Shown here: piece after piece, positions 8,918 to 19,974 of the stretch
Layout: every line of letters starts with the position of its first letter
How positions within the stretch are numbered: position 1 is the first letter of the stretch
Assembly (NCBI GenBank): GCA_026936335.1
Contig: JAPMXV010000053.1
Location: 248,001 to 312,000, forward strand
DNA length: 64,000 nucleotides
Source: Mantamonas sphyraenae
Lineage: Eukaryota; CRuMs; Mantamonadidae
Direction: 5' to 3'
The notes under the pieces: model-generated
Told to the model about the DNA's origin: nothing
What the model saw: the letters and a program-made list of their open reading frames with translations, nothing else
The model's database searches: none
Translations under genes and position numbers: made by a program

Positions 8918-10443
8918 TGGCGATGGATTCGCTGTACAACGCAGTGGTGGCTGATCACACACATGCAGTGCTGAAGTATGTGAGCACGGGTGCATATCTG
9001 CGGGAATGCGACCGAGTGGCGTGTCTGATGTGCGCTGTGGCACACAACAATGTGGCCGTCACGAAAGTATTGCTGGAACATGGCCTTTGCAATGTCAATG
9101 ACCAACATGAGAGCAGTGGACGCACAGCGTTGATGCAAGCGGTGATGTCGTGCGAAGAGGACACGAACATTCTGGAAGAGCTCCTGGATATGGGTGGAAA
9201 TGTGCACCTGCGGTGTCGACGACGCCAGACGCCGTTGCATGTGGCAGCAGACGTGGGACACATCGGAGCAGCCAAGGTGTTGTTGAAGGCGGGGGTTGAG
9301 GTGGATGCGCGTGATCGGATGGGCTGGAGTGCATTTGAAGTGGCAGTTCGTCGCGGACACCTTGGGTTGGCAAAGCTGCTTGCTGCCCATGGGTGCGATT
9401 GGACACCGAGCAAGCGGGATGAAGCATCCATGGCGCAGCGTGCGGTGCAGTCTGGCAATGCAAGCATGGTGGCGTGGGTGCTGGAGCAAGGCGGGTATGC
9501 GCGTGCGGACAAGGCAAACGTGCGCGGAGAGACGGCGTTGATGTTTGCAGCCCGGCTGCCCACAGCGCAAGCACTGGAGGCACTTCTTCGAGCTTCGTGT
9601 GACCCTCAAGCGACCTGTGCGCGTGGGTTTACGCCTCTCATGCAGGCAGCACGCCATGGAAGCGTGGCATGCGCCCGTGTACTCCTGGAATGGGGTGTTT
9701 CCACAAACATCACCTCAAGTGGCGGTCGCACAGCTCTCATGATTGCTTCAGCCCATGGGCACGTGAAAGTTGCCCATGCGTTGCTGCGTTTCGGGGCGGA
9801 AATCAACGTGCACACGTGCAATGCAGAGTCTGCGTTGACGTTTGCAGTTGTCTACGAGCGTGTGGACGTTGTGCGTGTGCTCCTGGAGAATGGTGCCGAT
9901 CCAAACCTGTACAAAGCTGTCCCTAGATTGTCGCGTTATCATTCGTTCACATGCGACCTCGCGCGGGCCATTGCTCTCAACAACATGGCCATCACTGTGC
10001 TCCTTCTTCGCGCCGGTGCACAATACTCCAACATGCGGGCAATGAGAGTCAGCAACGCGGCCATGGACGCCTTTCGCTGTCACAAGGATGGATTCCTGGA
10101 CGAGTTCCTGGTGCGTGGAGGCATCGAGCGGTCGCCAGACTCGCACCACCTTGCGTCGGCGCAACTGGACACACGCATGGAAACGCTTCTTGTGATGAAT
10201 GCAGAGGAACGGGAGTGTCTGTTCGAGGCCGGGGACATGAACGCCTACGTGCCGACGGCGCTGTGGAGCACCGTGCCAGACGAGGTTCTTGTGCGCATCC
10301 AAGACGCCCTGGTTGGGAACGAGACCACAACCTACTCGGAGCTGGACCGTGAGAAACAGGCGTTGAAGGATGCTGCCAATGGGATCAGTGGCAGCAGCAG
10401 CAGCAGCAGCAGCAGTTGGAGCACACTGTTCCAAACCAAATGA
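8908..10443 (+). CDS. Ankyrin-repeat protein with novel C-terminal motif
   Basis: 511 aa from the ATG at 8908. Upstream codons in this frame (from 8692) have no ATG and are low-complexity, so I start at Met-Ser-Val. Residues ~15-400 form about ten to eleven ankyrin repeats (for example GRTALMQAV, QTPLHVAADVGHIGAAKVLL, GFTPLMQAARHGS, GRTALMIASAHGHVKVAHALL, VDVVRVLLENGADPN). Near the C-terminus is a segment (LLVMNAEERECLFEAG...WSTVPDEVLVRIQDAL) that recurs at the C-terminus of the LRR protein at 16112-17860; its TVPDEVLVRI core resembles the first helix of an F-box. A poly-Ser run follows. Likely a protein-binding adaptor; partners unknown. Confidence 0.88.
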   Translation: MSVMAMDSLYNAVVADHTHAVLKYVSTGAYLRECDRVACLMCAVAHNNVAVTKVLLEHGLCNVNDQHESSGRTALMQAVMSCEEDTNILEELLDMGGNVHLRCRRRQTPLHVAADVGHIGAAKVLLKAGVEVDARDRMGWSAFEVAVRRGHLGLAKLLAAHGCDWTPSKRDEASMAQRAVQSGNASMVAWVLEQGGYARADKANVRGETALMFAARLPTAQALEALLRASCDPQATCARGFTPLMQAARHGSVACARVLLEWGVSTNITSSGGRTALMIASAHGHVKVAHALLRFGAEINVHTCNAESALTFAVVYERVDVVRVLLENGADPNLYKAVPRLSRYHSFTCDLARAIALNNMAITVLLLRAGAQYSNMRAMRVSNAAMDAFRCHKDGFLDEFLVRGGIERSPDSHHLASAQLDTRMETLLVMNAEERECLFEAGDMNAYVPTALWSTVPDEVLVRIQDALVGNETTTYSELDREKQALKDAANGISGSSSSSSSSWSTLFQTK

Positions 10444-10491
10444 ACACAAGGGCACTCGCCGCCCAACCGCAACCACCCAAATTCACCGACA

Positions 10492-11424
10492 ATGACCGTT
10501 AAGCGACGCAACCATGGAAGGAACAAGAAGGGCCGCGGACACGTGAAGCCCGTGCGATGCAACAACTGCGGCCGCTGTGTGCCCAAGTACGTTGTTGCTG
10601 GCCGAGTCTGAAGCTCGGGCGAATTTTGATTCGCCCCCTCCCAATCCACCGCAGCGTTCTTCGCCGCCCCTGCACGCGTACACAGGGCACATGGCACCTC
10701 GCACATGGCAGGATTACGTAGAACACATTGGCATGCGTGTGTCCTGTCTGCGTGTGTGTCTCTGTGCTTGTGTGTGCGTGTGGTGGCGTGTGTTTTCTGA
10801 GCGTGCGCATGCATGCTGCTGCTTGCCGCGCTCGTCGCGCGAAACGCCGCCGTTCTGCCCCAGTGCGCTGTTGGACCACGCTAGTTGAGCCTCATCACTA
10901 ACCCCATGTGTTTTCCATTCGCCTCTCTACAGGGACAAGGCTGTGAAGCGCTTCACCGTCCGCAACGTCGTCGAGTCGGCCGCCATCCGTGATATTCAGG
11001 AGGCCTCTGTGTACGATGGTGAGTTTAAAAACGCTGCGGTGCGCCTTTACGTGGCTGCGACTGTGTGTGTGTTTGGTTGTGGCCCATGCTGACTCTCCAT
11101 GGCACACGTGTGTGATTGTCCCATGTACAGTGTACACCCTGCCCAAGCTGTACAACAAGGTGCAGTACTGCATCTCCTGCGCCATCCACGCCCATCTCGT
11201 GCGTGTGCGCAACAAGACCGTCCGCCGCAGCCGCGACCCGCCTGTGCGCCGTCGCCGTCGTGTAAGTCGTCTCCACGTGCCACTCCCTTGCTCCGCAGTA
11301 TGCCTTGTGCCGCTGCAGGCGCCGCTGCTGCGTGTGTGTTTTTGCATGCACCCTTTTTCTCACACGCATCGCCTCCCCACTCGCCTTCCAACAGGACGAC
11401 AGCAAGAAGACCGAGAGCAAGTAA
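10492..11424 (+). CDS. RPS26: 40S ribosomal protein eS26
   Basis: Four exons, 10492-10586, 10933-11018, 11131-11261 and 11395-11424, give 113 aa, close to the usual 115. Exon 1 reads [18 protein letters not shown] and carries the first half of the C4 zinc site (CNNCGRC); exon 3 has [17 protein letters not shown] with the second Cys pair. eS26 sits at the mRNA exit channel of the small subunit and contacts 18S rRNA 3' end. All introns are GT-AG; intron 1 (346 bp) has a branch-like CTAAC shortly before its CAG. Three introns in a 342 bp gene make it one of the most intron-rich genes here. I looked for snoRNA C/D boxes in intron 1 and saw none. Confidence 0.97.
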
Positions 11425-11464
11425 GCAAGTGAGCTTGCTTCCAGGCAAATGAAGTCCTCTGACC

Positions 11465-13483
11465 TCACGAATGGCTCTCCATTGACTGCTCTGTGACCCT
11501 GGTCCCCTCTTGAAGCTCCTCAGCGCCCTCTTGCCTCTCATCAGCGTCGTTGTGTACATCCAATGCAAGCGTATGCATGAGTGCTTGCTTCATGGCCCGT
11601 AGTTGCTCTCCTTGCGGCCGTACCGAGTCGGCTGCGCTGCGTTCGTGTTCGGTCACCGCAGCCTGCACCTGTGCATCTACCCAGCGACACGCACGTTGCA
11701 GCAGCACGCAGAGTTCGTTGAGCACGTCGTCGAGATGCAGCCCATGCATCTTCACCTCGTGTTTCCTCCTCTCCTCCAGCATGGCCATCCCAGACACGCT
11801 TGTCAACGCATCCTTCACCTCCTTCTCACCAGCACCGATGCTGCTGCTGCTGCTGCTGCTGCTGCTACTGGATCCCTCACTCTGTACACTCTTGCTGCCT
11901 GCGGCTGCGCCTTCACCGCGCTGTGGCATGACCATGATCCCGTGCAACTGTTCGCTCACAGTCTCTGCGTGGCGGTTTTCTTCCGTGTGGCCATGTTCCG
12001 CCAGCCATTCTTCGGTGTGATTGTGCAGCAGATGGAACACGTCGGCCACGGTGCCGATGTGGTTTGTCACCAGTTCGTTCAGTCCATTTAGCGTCACAGC
12101 CACTTGTGCCTTCCGTTCCTCGTCGGCATTCCACGACCCCACCAGGGCTGTGCTGCCAACAAAGCTCAGTTGTTCCATCTCTCGATTCACCAGCTTCACG
12201 TGCTCCACAACCGTCAACCATCGAGCCCACCTTGGATCCACGTGGGGATCCTCCTCCTTCTCCGCCTCCTCCTTCTCCTCCTCTGCATCCACCTGTGCAT
12301 CCTCTCCCACGCCGTTCTGGGTCTTCTTCTCCTCACAATCTTGTGCACCGTGCGCACCCCCCCTGTTCTTCCTGCTGGTCGTCCTTCTCCCGCTCCTGCT
12401 CCTGCTGTGCCGACGCCTCCCGTACAAACCGGTTGCCTGACCCGCCATACAGCTGTGTATCGAGCAGCAGGACAGCATCCTGGTTGCCCTTGGACAAAAG
12501 GTGAAACGTCATGTGTTTGCACCACGTGTGAAACTCACTCAGCGGCAGCGGGTTGACGTAGTGTTTGAGCCACGTGGAGAACGGCCGCTGGCTTTCGTAC
12601 AACGCCTCCTGCCACTCCACTGCCGCATCGTCCTCGCTCAACCCTTCCTTTTCGCACGCTGCCAGGTGCTGATTGCCCATTTCGTCGCCAAAACACTCGC
12701 CCACGGTGACGTAGTAGCGCATGCCGTGCACTGCAAACAAGACCAATTCCCACAGCTGCAGCACGGTGCCGTTGTCCGCCCACCGCACTGTTTTGCCACC
12801 CCCATTCATGCGCCGGGTAATCATCTTGACTGTGTTGAACTGACGTGTCACCTGCTCTTCGTACTCCACAAAGCGCTGCAGAAACACGTAGCGCTGCCGC
12901 GCATCACGCTGCAACTGCCGCAACCACGCCACACGCTCGCCCACTTCACTGTCCAACACCTCCTCCAAGCCGACTCGTTGTCGCTCCACCAAACTCACCA
13001 CTCTGCCCAGCAGCTGCACAAGCATGCTTTGGTGGTCGGTCATTTGCAGCGTGAACCCGTGGTCCTCCGGTGTCATCCTGCTGTGCAGGTTGCGAAACTG
13101 GCCCAGCAGCACCACTGTTGTGTTGACCAGCCAATTGATCAATAGCTTCTGTGCCTCGATCCCTTCCGTCCATTCGATCCCGCTCACAAACTCCAGCAGT
13201 TTTGTCGACAACTTGCTATCGCTTTCCTCGTTGTATTCTCGATACACCAGACCAAACTCGTTTGTGCGAAACTGAAGCCTGTGTGTGGATATGTGTGAGT
13301 GTGACTGTGTGTCGCTTCCGTTTCGTCATCACATGCGCCGTGAAACAAACCCCCCCCTTACCTTCCCTGATCCTCCATGCTCATGCTGTGCAGCTCATCC
13401 AGTGTCACCACAAACGGCCGCAGCCGCATAAATACCTCCCGAATGCTTCCTCGGATCTGCGTGTGCACAAACGAATCGTGCAT
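11465..13483 (-). CDS. Unrecognised helical protein, broken by one base in a G7 run
   Basis: Exon 1 is 13483-13362 and exon 2 is 13278-11465; the 83 bp intron has a GTAAGG donor and CAG acceptor, and phases agree. At 12357-12363 a run of seven G (minus strand) shifts the frame: both frames on either side look coding (acidic, Glu/Asp-rich on both sides), and removing one G restores a single frame of 644 aa. It could be a sequencing or assembly indel, a real mutation, or a ribosomal slip. The protein is largely helical (WLKHYVNPLPLSEFHTWCKH, LVERQRVGLEEVL) with a poly-Ser linker near the C-terminal third. I do not recognise the family. It is divergent from NSE3, with 40 bp between start codons. 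Confidence 0.65.
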
Positions 13484-13523
13484 TTGGGTTTGGATGCCGG
13501 GCGCCAGCCGCTCCAACCAGACA

Positions 13524-15180
13524 ATGCCCGTCAAACGAAAGTCCCGTCACGCCAACGCCAATAGCGACGACGACGACGATGACGACCACACTCAAGAGCT
13601 GAGTGCACAGGAGCAGCGAGACCAGACAATGCGTGCGTTTGGCCGCGCCCTTTTTTGCATGGATGGTTGTGGCCAGCCGGCGAATCTCGGGAACTCCGTT
13701 CTGGGTCGCCTCCTGTCCTCGCCCTACGCCTCGCTGCCGACTCACACCCCTTCCCCACACTCCCCACGACTGTTTCCTGCATGCACAGACCATAGGAAAC
13801 GCTCTCGCGTGGACTCTGCCTCCTCCCAGGGCATTCGCAGCCAGGCAGTGCGTTTTGCGCCGTTTCCCCACCCCACCTCCTCCTTTTTTGCCCGCCTCCC
13901 TACTGCGCATTGCACACCCTCCCCACACACGCTGACACATTGCCACACCTTGTTCCCCTTCCATATGTGAAATGGCTCGCGTGCCAGGGCTCCTCCGGTC
14001 GCTCTCTGGTCGAGTCGGCCAACGCCAGGATGCGACGCGCCGCAAGCTCCATGTCCGCTGCCTCGTCCTCGTCATCGTCCTCGTCTGCCTCCCAATCCTG
14101 GTCCGAGTCCCAGCCCCTGTCACGTGACAAGAGGGCTGAGGTGAAGAAAGAGATTCCGGATGCCACGGTGCGTTGTGTCTGTCGACGTGGGAAAAACGCG
14201 CGCTCTGCTGCCGCCCCGCGCTTTTCGCCTTTTTTCTGCGCCGCCTGCTGACACATATGACCTGCTTGGCTGCTGCCATGGCGTCCACGGCGTGCAAACA
14301 TGCTTTGACACGGCTGCAGATGATTACGCAATTGGCACGTGAGGTGGTGCGCTACTTTCTGTTCAAAGACGCGGCCAAGATCCCGGTCTCCAAGGCTGCC
14401 CTGAACAAGGACGTTCTCACACGCACACTGGCCTACTCCGAGGAGCCCGTGCAGTACACACAATCAGCAAAGATCCTCAAGCAGGCCAACATGGATCTGG
14501 AAGACGTGTTTGGCCTGCAAATGTACAAACTGCCCAGCGTCAACAAGCAGCAAGACACGTACGCGATGCACGACCCGTCGCCTGCCTCCTCCTCCTCCTC
14601 CTCTTCAAACCCACGCTTTGCCGCAAACTTTTACAACGCAGGCACATTTTGCCTGCGCTCCACCCTGGACCCTCGCTACAACCTGCGCACAGTGATCCAA
14701 TGCCACGACGTGGCCGAAATGGGCTTCACCATGCTCGTCCTGGCCCTCATCATCATCCAAAACGCCTCGGGCCGCAAACTCACAGAACAATTCCTGTGGA
14801 ACCAATTGCAGGCACTGGGCATCAGCAACGACGACGGCATGCACAGTGAATTGGGCAATGTGCGCGATCTCCTCACTCGTCTGCTAAACCAAAAGTACAT
14901 TGCAAGGCGTACAGACGCATCCAGCCTCCTCAGTGCATCCTCCACACAAGAAAGCAACAGCAGCAGCAGCAGCGGCAAGAAACAGAAGGAAATCGTGTAC
15001 ATTCCGGGCGCGCGTGCTCTGGCTGAAATCCGTCTCGAGACCATCTGGAAGTTTGCCCGCCACGTGGGCCTCAATGTGCCCCAATCACAGCGCATCACGG
15101 AAGATATCAACACAGACAATGACGCCTTTGCCTCCTGTGCACCCAGACTCGGTCTCGGCATGATGGAGGAGGACGAATAG
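13524..15180 (+). CDS. NSMCE3: MAGE-domain protein NSE3 of the SMC5/6 complex
   Basis: Exons 13524-13632, 13789-13847, 13988-14167 and 14320-15180, 402 aa. All three donors are GTGCGT and all acceptors end in CAG; phases agree throughout. The N-terminus is acidic then basic (poly-Asp, HHRKRSR, Ser-rich). The MAGE homology domain fills exon 4: LAREVVRYFLFKDAAKIP, LEDVFGLQMYKL, GFTMLVLALIIIQNASG, NVRDLLTRLLNQKYI and YIPGARALAEI. Single-copy MAGE proteins in protists are NSE3, a winged-helix partner of the NSE1 RING ligase in SMC5/6, acting in DNA repair and chromosome segregation. The exon 1-3 model is inferred from splice signals alone and is less certain than exon 4. Confidence 0.85.
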
Positions 15181-15255
15181 ATTTCACCACTTCATTTTCC
15201 ACTCTCATTCTCACACACAACCCCCCCTTCCTCCAATAACTCAGCCACCCATTCC

Positions 15256-16010
15256 TCAGTCTTGCAACACTTGGCTCATAAACTCGCTCTTGGCGGAAAA
15301 GGGCTGAAGGGTGGTGATGGCCGCGACGACGTTGCGTTCCTCCTGGTTGAGGATGTTAAAGGTGGCACAAGCCTGTGGAGATGCCATCACATCGGCCACT
15401 ACTCCCAGCTTGCGACAGTACTCTTGCACCTCCTTTGGTAGACGCTGTGTGCGCTCGCCGGTGCCCACCAGAAGGATCTCGGGACGCGGGACAATCAGTT
15501 CCAGTGCAACCAAGGACTCCACGCTCAACTCGTCCATGCTAGGCATGTCCCACAGCATTGTGAACGTGGGAAACACCATCACCGACCCGTACATCGACAC
15601 GCCATTTACGCGGAAGCCCATGTTTCTGTGCAAATGTGCCCCAAGCGTGTGAGGAAAACTCGCCGCCGCCGCTGCCTCTCCTCGCCGCCCTTGCTCGCTT
15701 GCTCGCCCACTGACCCGTATCCGTCCACCTGTGTGCGAAAGGCCAGTTCGCCTACTTCGCCCCCACTTTGTCCAAACACGTCGAATTGGTCCAGGAAGCC
15801 GTCCTTGGCCTTGCGTCCGTCCCCGTCCTCGCCCACATCCTTCCGGCTCGACGTGTGCAGCCGCGATGCACTTGACACCCATGTCGTCCCAGCCATGCCT
15901 TGCACACGTGTCACAATGCCATGTGCCCCGTGCACGGCCCCATTCCGTGCAAACATCAGCCAGGATTGTTCTTGTTGCCTGCGCATCCGCGTCCAGGTTG
16001 GTTCCCACAT
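15256..16010 (-). CDS. NDUFAF3: NDUFAF3-like complex I assembly factor (DUF498)
   Basis: Exons 16010-15715 and 15625-15256 (intron 89 bp, GTCAGT...CAG) give 221 aa. The C-terminal ~120 residues are a DUF498/Mth938 domain: GFRVNGVSMYGSVMVFP, LELIVPRPEILLVGTGERT and SPQACATFNILNQEERNVVAA. In mitochondria NDUFAF3 works with NDUFAF4 in early assembly of the complex I Q-module. The N-terminal ~80 residues are Arg-rich with few acids, consistent with a mitochondrial targeting sequence; Met9 (15986) is an alternative start. If the assignment holds, the organism has respiratory complex I. The gene is divergent from the LRR gene, 101 bp between start codons. Confidence 0.87.
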
Positions 16011-16111
16011 CACACAACCCACTGTGTGGGGTCCTGGTGGACTGGTCACCGCGCGCCATTGTGTGCTTTTTGCGTCTGATGCCCTGTTGCAGCCAGCACA
16101 AAGTCAGGGCA

Positions 16112-17860
16112 ATGAGCTTCCGCCTGCGGTTTGGAGGTAGGAGCCAAGGTAGCCTTGCCTCAGTTGTTGGACAGGGTGTGGATACCGTGCGCCAGTTCAT
16201 TGCAAAGAACAATTATGATGTGAACGTGGACAGCTTCGCATCGTCGCCGCGGACTCTCAGCGTGCTGCAGGAGGCGAGTGAGGATGGCGAGCTGCTTTCC
16301 CTCACCATTTCCTGCATCAGACTCGATATGTCAAGTTGTGCATCCATCCTTCATGCAATTATACAGCAGCAAACACGGATGCACACCCTCCGACTGACCG
16401 CAATGAAGATAAGCAGCCTGGAAGAGGAAAGGTCACTCGGGGAGATTCTCGCCAGCAACTCGTCTCCTGTCCGCACACTGGAACTCGTCATGGCTCCCTC
16501 TTCTTTCGAAGACGTTGGATCGTATACATTGGACGGCATTGCGTCGTCATTCAAGCACTTGACGTCCCTGACGCTGTACCGGGTCAGGGTCGTGCACGAT
16601 CGCACGGGCGACCAACTCGCCACGGTGTTTTCCCAGTGCCCCAACCTCAGTTCCTTGACTCTGCTGCAATGTCGGTTCAGAAATGGCAACGAAAGCACGC
16701 TTGGGAGTTGCATCGGCGGCAGCCGGTTGCAAGAGTTGACGTTGGGGTGGGTTGCAAGATTGCACGACTCGACCAAGCTCATGCTGGGCATTCTGGCATG
16801 CCCAACCCTCAGAAAACTGACTTTGAGTGGCTCCATGACCTCTCGATTGGCACTGTCAGGGCTGGCTGAGGCGATGGGCGCTCAACCGTGCCCGACGCTT
16901 CGCAGTCTCGACTTGGGCGACCTCGTCCTTGGGCAGGGTGGCGGCCAGGTTAGTGGAGCAAGCGAGTACAGCTTGCCCACTCCTTCCATGACGGATTTTT
17001 GCTTTGCGTTGCAATCCTTGCCCCAGCTCGAGCGTCTGATCCACACGGGCGTGCTCGACAACGAGGCATGCACGGCCATGGCAACCACGCTGTTGCATCT
17101 GAAGCACCTGAGGGAGTGGCGTATGTGTCAAGGCGCACACACAACCTACGGCTTGTGTGTGCTGGCCAACGCCGTGCGCGATCATCCGTCGCTGCAGTGG
17201 GTCACACTGGCACCCAAAACACCCAGGGACATCGATGACGAGACATGCGCTGTGTTGAAACAGATGGTGGTGGAGAACACCAGGTTGCAGGAGTTGCAAG
17301 GGCGGTGGTCGGCATTGGATGCAGAGGCACCTCTGCGCAAGTGCATCGTTTCTGCCGCAGAGGCCAATGTGCGCCTGCAGCAAATCGATTCTTCCTGGGA
17401 CGGCGGCGACGAAATGTTTATTGCACGCAAAGCTGCCATCAGAGCCCTGGTGTCATGCGAGAGCAACGAGGCACTTGCCGAAGCACTCGCCTCTGGACTT
17501 TCGCCCAATTCATGGACAGATCCAGATGGCCAGTGGTTGGTGGCCAATGTGCTGAAACGTGGCGATGTGGACATGTGGCACACCCTGGAGGCGTATGGAT
17601 TGCGGGAGGAGCTGACGCCGGGGGAACGGCAACAGTGCGGGGAGCTGGTCACGCTGCACAGCTCATGGCACCCAGCCTGGCATTGGGTGATGCCCGACGA
17701 GGTGGACGTGGCGTTGGAGACGGCCCTTGCCATGAACATGGAAGAGCGGGAGGTGATGTTTGAGGCAGGTGGGATGGAGGGGTACGAGCCGAAAGGCGAC
17801 TGGTGGACGATGCCAGATGAGGTGATGGAGCGAGTGTTGAGGTGGATGGTTGACGCGTGA
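16112..17860 (+). CDS. Leucine-rich-repeat (RNI-type) protein with shared C-terminal motif
   Basis: A single exon of 582 aa from the ATG at 16112; codons upstream in frame are antisense to the neighbouring gene. Residues ~60-420 hold irregular leucine-rich repeats of the ribonuclease-inhibitor kind (LSLTISCIRLDMSSC, LTSLTLYRVRV, LRKLTLSGSMTS, LRSLDLGDLVLG, LREWRMCQGAH). The last ~50 residues (ETALAMNMEEREVMFEAG...WWTMPDEVMERVLRWM) align with the end of the ankyrin protein at 8908-10443, although the repeat parts are unrelated. The MPDEVMERVL core looks F-box-like, but it lies at the C-terminus rather than in front of the LRRs. Function unknown; an adaptor role is an inference. Confidence 0.85.
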   Translation: MSFRLRFGGRSQGSLASVVGQGVDTVRQFIAKNNYDVNVDSFASSPRTLSVLQEASEDGELLSLTISCIRLDMSSCASILHAIIQQQTRMHTLRLTAMKISSLEEERSLGEILASNSSPVRTLELVMAPSSFEDVGSYTLDGIASSFKHLTSLTLYRVRVVHDRTGDQLATVFSQCPNLSSLTLLQCRFRNGNESTLGSCIGGSRLQELTLGWVARLHDSTKLMLGILACPTLRKLTLSGSMTSRLALSGLAEAMGAQPCPTLRSLDLGDLVLGQGGGQVSGASEYSLPTPSMTDFCFALQSLPQLERLIHTGVLDNEACTAMATTLLHLKHLREWRMCQGAHTTYGLCVLANAVRDHPSLQWVTLAPKTPRDIDDETCAVLKQMVVENTRLQELQGRWSALDAEAPLRKCIVSAAEANVRLQQIDSSWDGGDEMFIARKAAIRALVSCESNEALAEALASGLSPNSWTDPDGQWLVANVLKRGDVDMWHTLEAYGLREELTPGERQQCGELVTLHSSWHPAWHWVMPDEVDVALETALAMNMEEREVMFEAGGMEGYEPKGDWWTMPDEVMERVLRWMVDA

Positions 17861-17932
17861 ACAGGCTCCAAATGAACATTCGCCACTGTTGGGCCTTGCA
17901 TGCACCCATGCATGCACATCAACCCACCCGCC

Positions 17933-19726
17933 ATGCGCTTTGTGTCTACGCGAGGACGCGCCGAGCCTGTCTCCTTCCGCGATGCCATTCTCATGGGCAT
18001 TGCCGACGACGGCGGTCTCTTGCTCCCTGAATCCATTCCCTCTGTCAATGCATCCACGCTGGACGAATGGCGCTCGCTGCCCTTCCACAAGCTTGCCACC
18101 GAGATCTGCTCCCTCTTTGTCGACGACGCCGACGTCCCGCCCAAAGACCTCGCACGTCTCCTCAGCGACAGGTCAGTTGCTTCCCATGTGTCCTCTGTGT
18201 CCCCATCCTTTTGATCCCAGAGGCTTTGCCCTGCATGGCTGTGTTTCCACTAGCCACCGCCCGCCCTTTTCGCAACTCATCGCTCACCCTCGCCTCCATT
18301 CCTTCTCGTTTTGCGCCTGTGGACGCGCAGCTACGAGAACAATCCCAACTTTGCCAAGGACGACATCATCTCTGTGGAAAAAGGTATGCGTGGGGCCCCA
18401 CCTGGATTGACCTTTGCCCGGCCCACACTGCCTGCGTGCACACTCACACACACACACGCGGCGGGCATGATCTTCATCACCCGTTCAGTGGGCGACGTGC
18501 TGGTTGCCGAACTGTTCCACGGCCCCACACTGGCGTTCAAGGACATCCCTCTGACGTTTCTGGGCCATCTGTTGAACTACTTTATGGAGGACAGCGATGA
18601 GAAGCTGAACATCCTCGTGGGCACGAGTGGCGACACGGGCAGTGCGGCCATCCACGCTGTGCGCGGTCTGCCCAACATGGACATCTTTGTGCTATACCCT
18701 GGCGGAGGACGCATCACAGACATCCAACAGCGGCAAATGACGACTGTGCTGGACGACAATGTGCACGTGTACGCATACGACGGCAACTCGGACGGCCTCG
18801 ACGTCGTCGTCAAGACCATCTTTGATGACCTGCACTTCAAGCGCACCTTCAACCTCTGTTCCATCAATTCGTTCAACTGGGCGCGTATCATGATCCAGAT
18901 TGTGCACTTCTTCTACGTCTACTTCCGTGCCAGCGAGCAGGCAACGTCGAGCCAGGCGCAGGTGCGCTTTGCCGTGCCTACGGGCGCCGCAGGCCATCTG
19001 GTGGCCGGATTCATTGCCCAGGAAATGGGACTGCCGCTGGGCCAGCAGGGACTCATGGTGTGCACCAACCACAACGATATCCTGCACCGCGCCTTCACCA
19101 CAGGCAGGTACCACACCACAGACTCTCGCCAGAGCTTCAGCTCGGCCATGGACATCCAAGTGCCGTACAACTTTGAACGATTCCTGCTCCTGCTCAACGG
19201 GGGCGATGCCAAAGAGGTCGCAAGCCAAATGGACGAGTTTGAAGCCACGGGCAAGCTGGACCTGCCCCAATCCTGGGTGCACAAGGCCCACCAGCACGTG
19301 TTGGCTCACACTGCCAGCGACGAAGAGACACTGTCCACCATGGAGCGCATCTACGGCGCACACGGCTACATCCTCGACCCACACACTGCCATTGGGTACC
19401 ACGGCGCCCTCACCTTTGGTCGCCAGGTCGATGCCCAGGGCGCCTCCCATGACTACGACCGCGATGTCACTGTCGTCATGGCCACCGCCCATCCAGCCAA
19501 GTTCCGTCCTGCTGTCCAGCAAGCGTGCGGCCGCCCGGCTCCCGAGCCCAAGTGTCTTGCCGGCCTGTTTGACAAGCGCACCAAGGACATTGCCCTCACC
19601 AAGGATTACGGCGTCGCTGCTGATCAGGTCAAGTTTGACATGATTCGTGCCTTTTTCAGGCCCCAAAAGACCGATGGCCAGCGCTTCCCGTCCAAGAGTT
19701 ACCCCAAGCTCCTTGCCCGCTTGTGA
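17933..19726 (+). CDS. THNSL2: Threonine synthase-like 2 (PLP-dependent)
   Basis: Exons 17933-18171, 18331-18383 (53 bp) and 18489-19726, 509 aa. I start at MRFVSTRG, the family's usual beginning, rather than at two earlier ATGs. PLP fold type II features: HGPTLAFKD with the Schiff-base lysine at residue 115, SGDTGSAA, and VPTGAAGH, where GAAG replaces the GNFG of true threonine synthases, as in THNSL2. THNSL2 proteins act as phospho-lyases on O-phosphohomoserine and O-phosphothreonine; the length is nearer to fungal threonine synthase, so a threonine-synthetic role cannot be excluded. No targeting sequence is evident. Introns are 159 and 105 bp, with GTCAGT and GTATGC donors. Confidence 0.9.
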
Positions 19727-19974
19727 GCACAGTGGACCACATGGACAACACATTTGAATGCAGGAATAGGAATGCAGGTGGTGTTGAGAAGGCAAGTGCG
19801 GTCGTTTGTTTCTTCGCATTCAAGCTTCTTCCCCTTGCGTCTGCTCGGTCCGGACACCATTGCGCCGAGTCTCTCCCCAAGAAGAAGAGTCTCAGCGGCG
19901 CCAGGCTGATCCGGTCCCGTCCGTCCGTGATGGCGGTGGCGCAGAGCAGGGGTCCATTCCTCGTTTTTGGCCCA

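Noticed and set aside
10587-10932. RPS26 intron 1 as snoRNA host
   Set aside because: No RTGATGA/CTGA box pair or H/ACA pattern seen.
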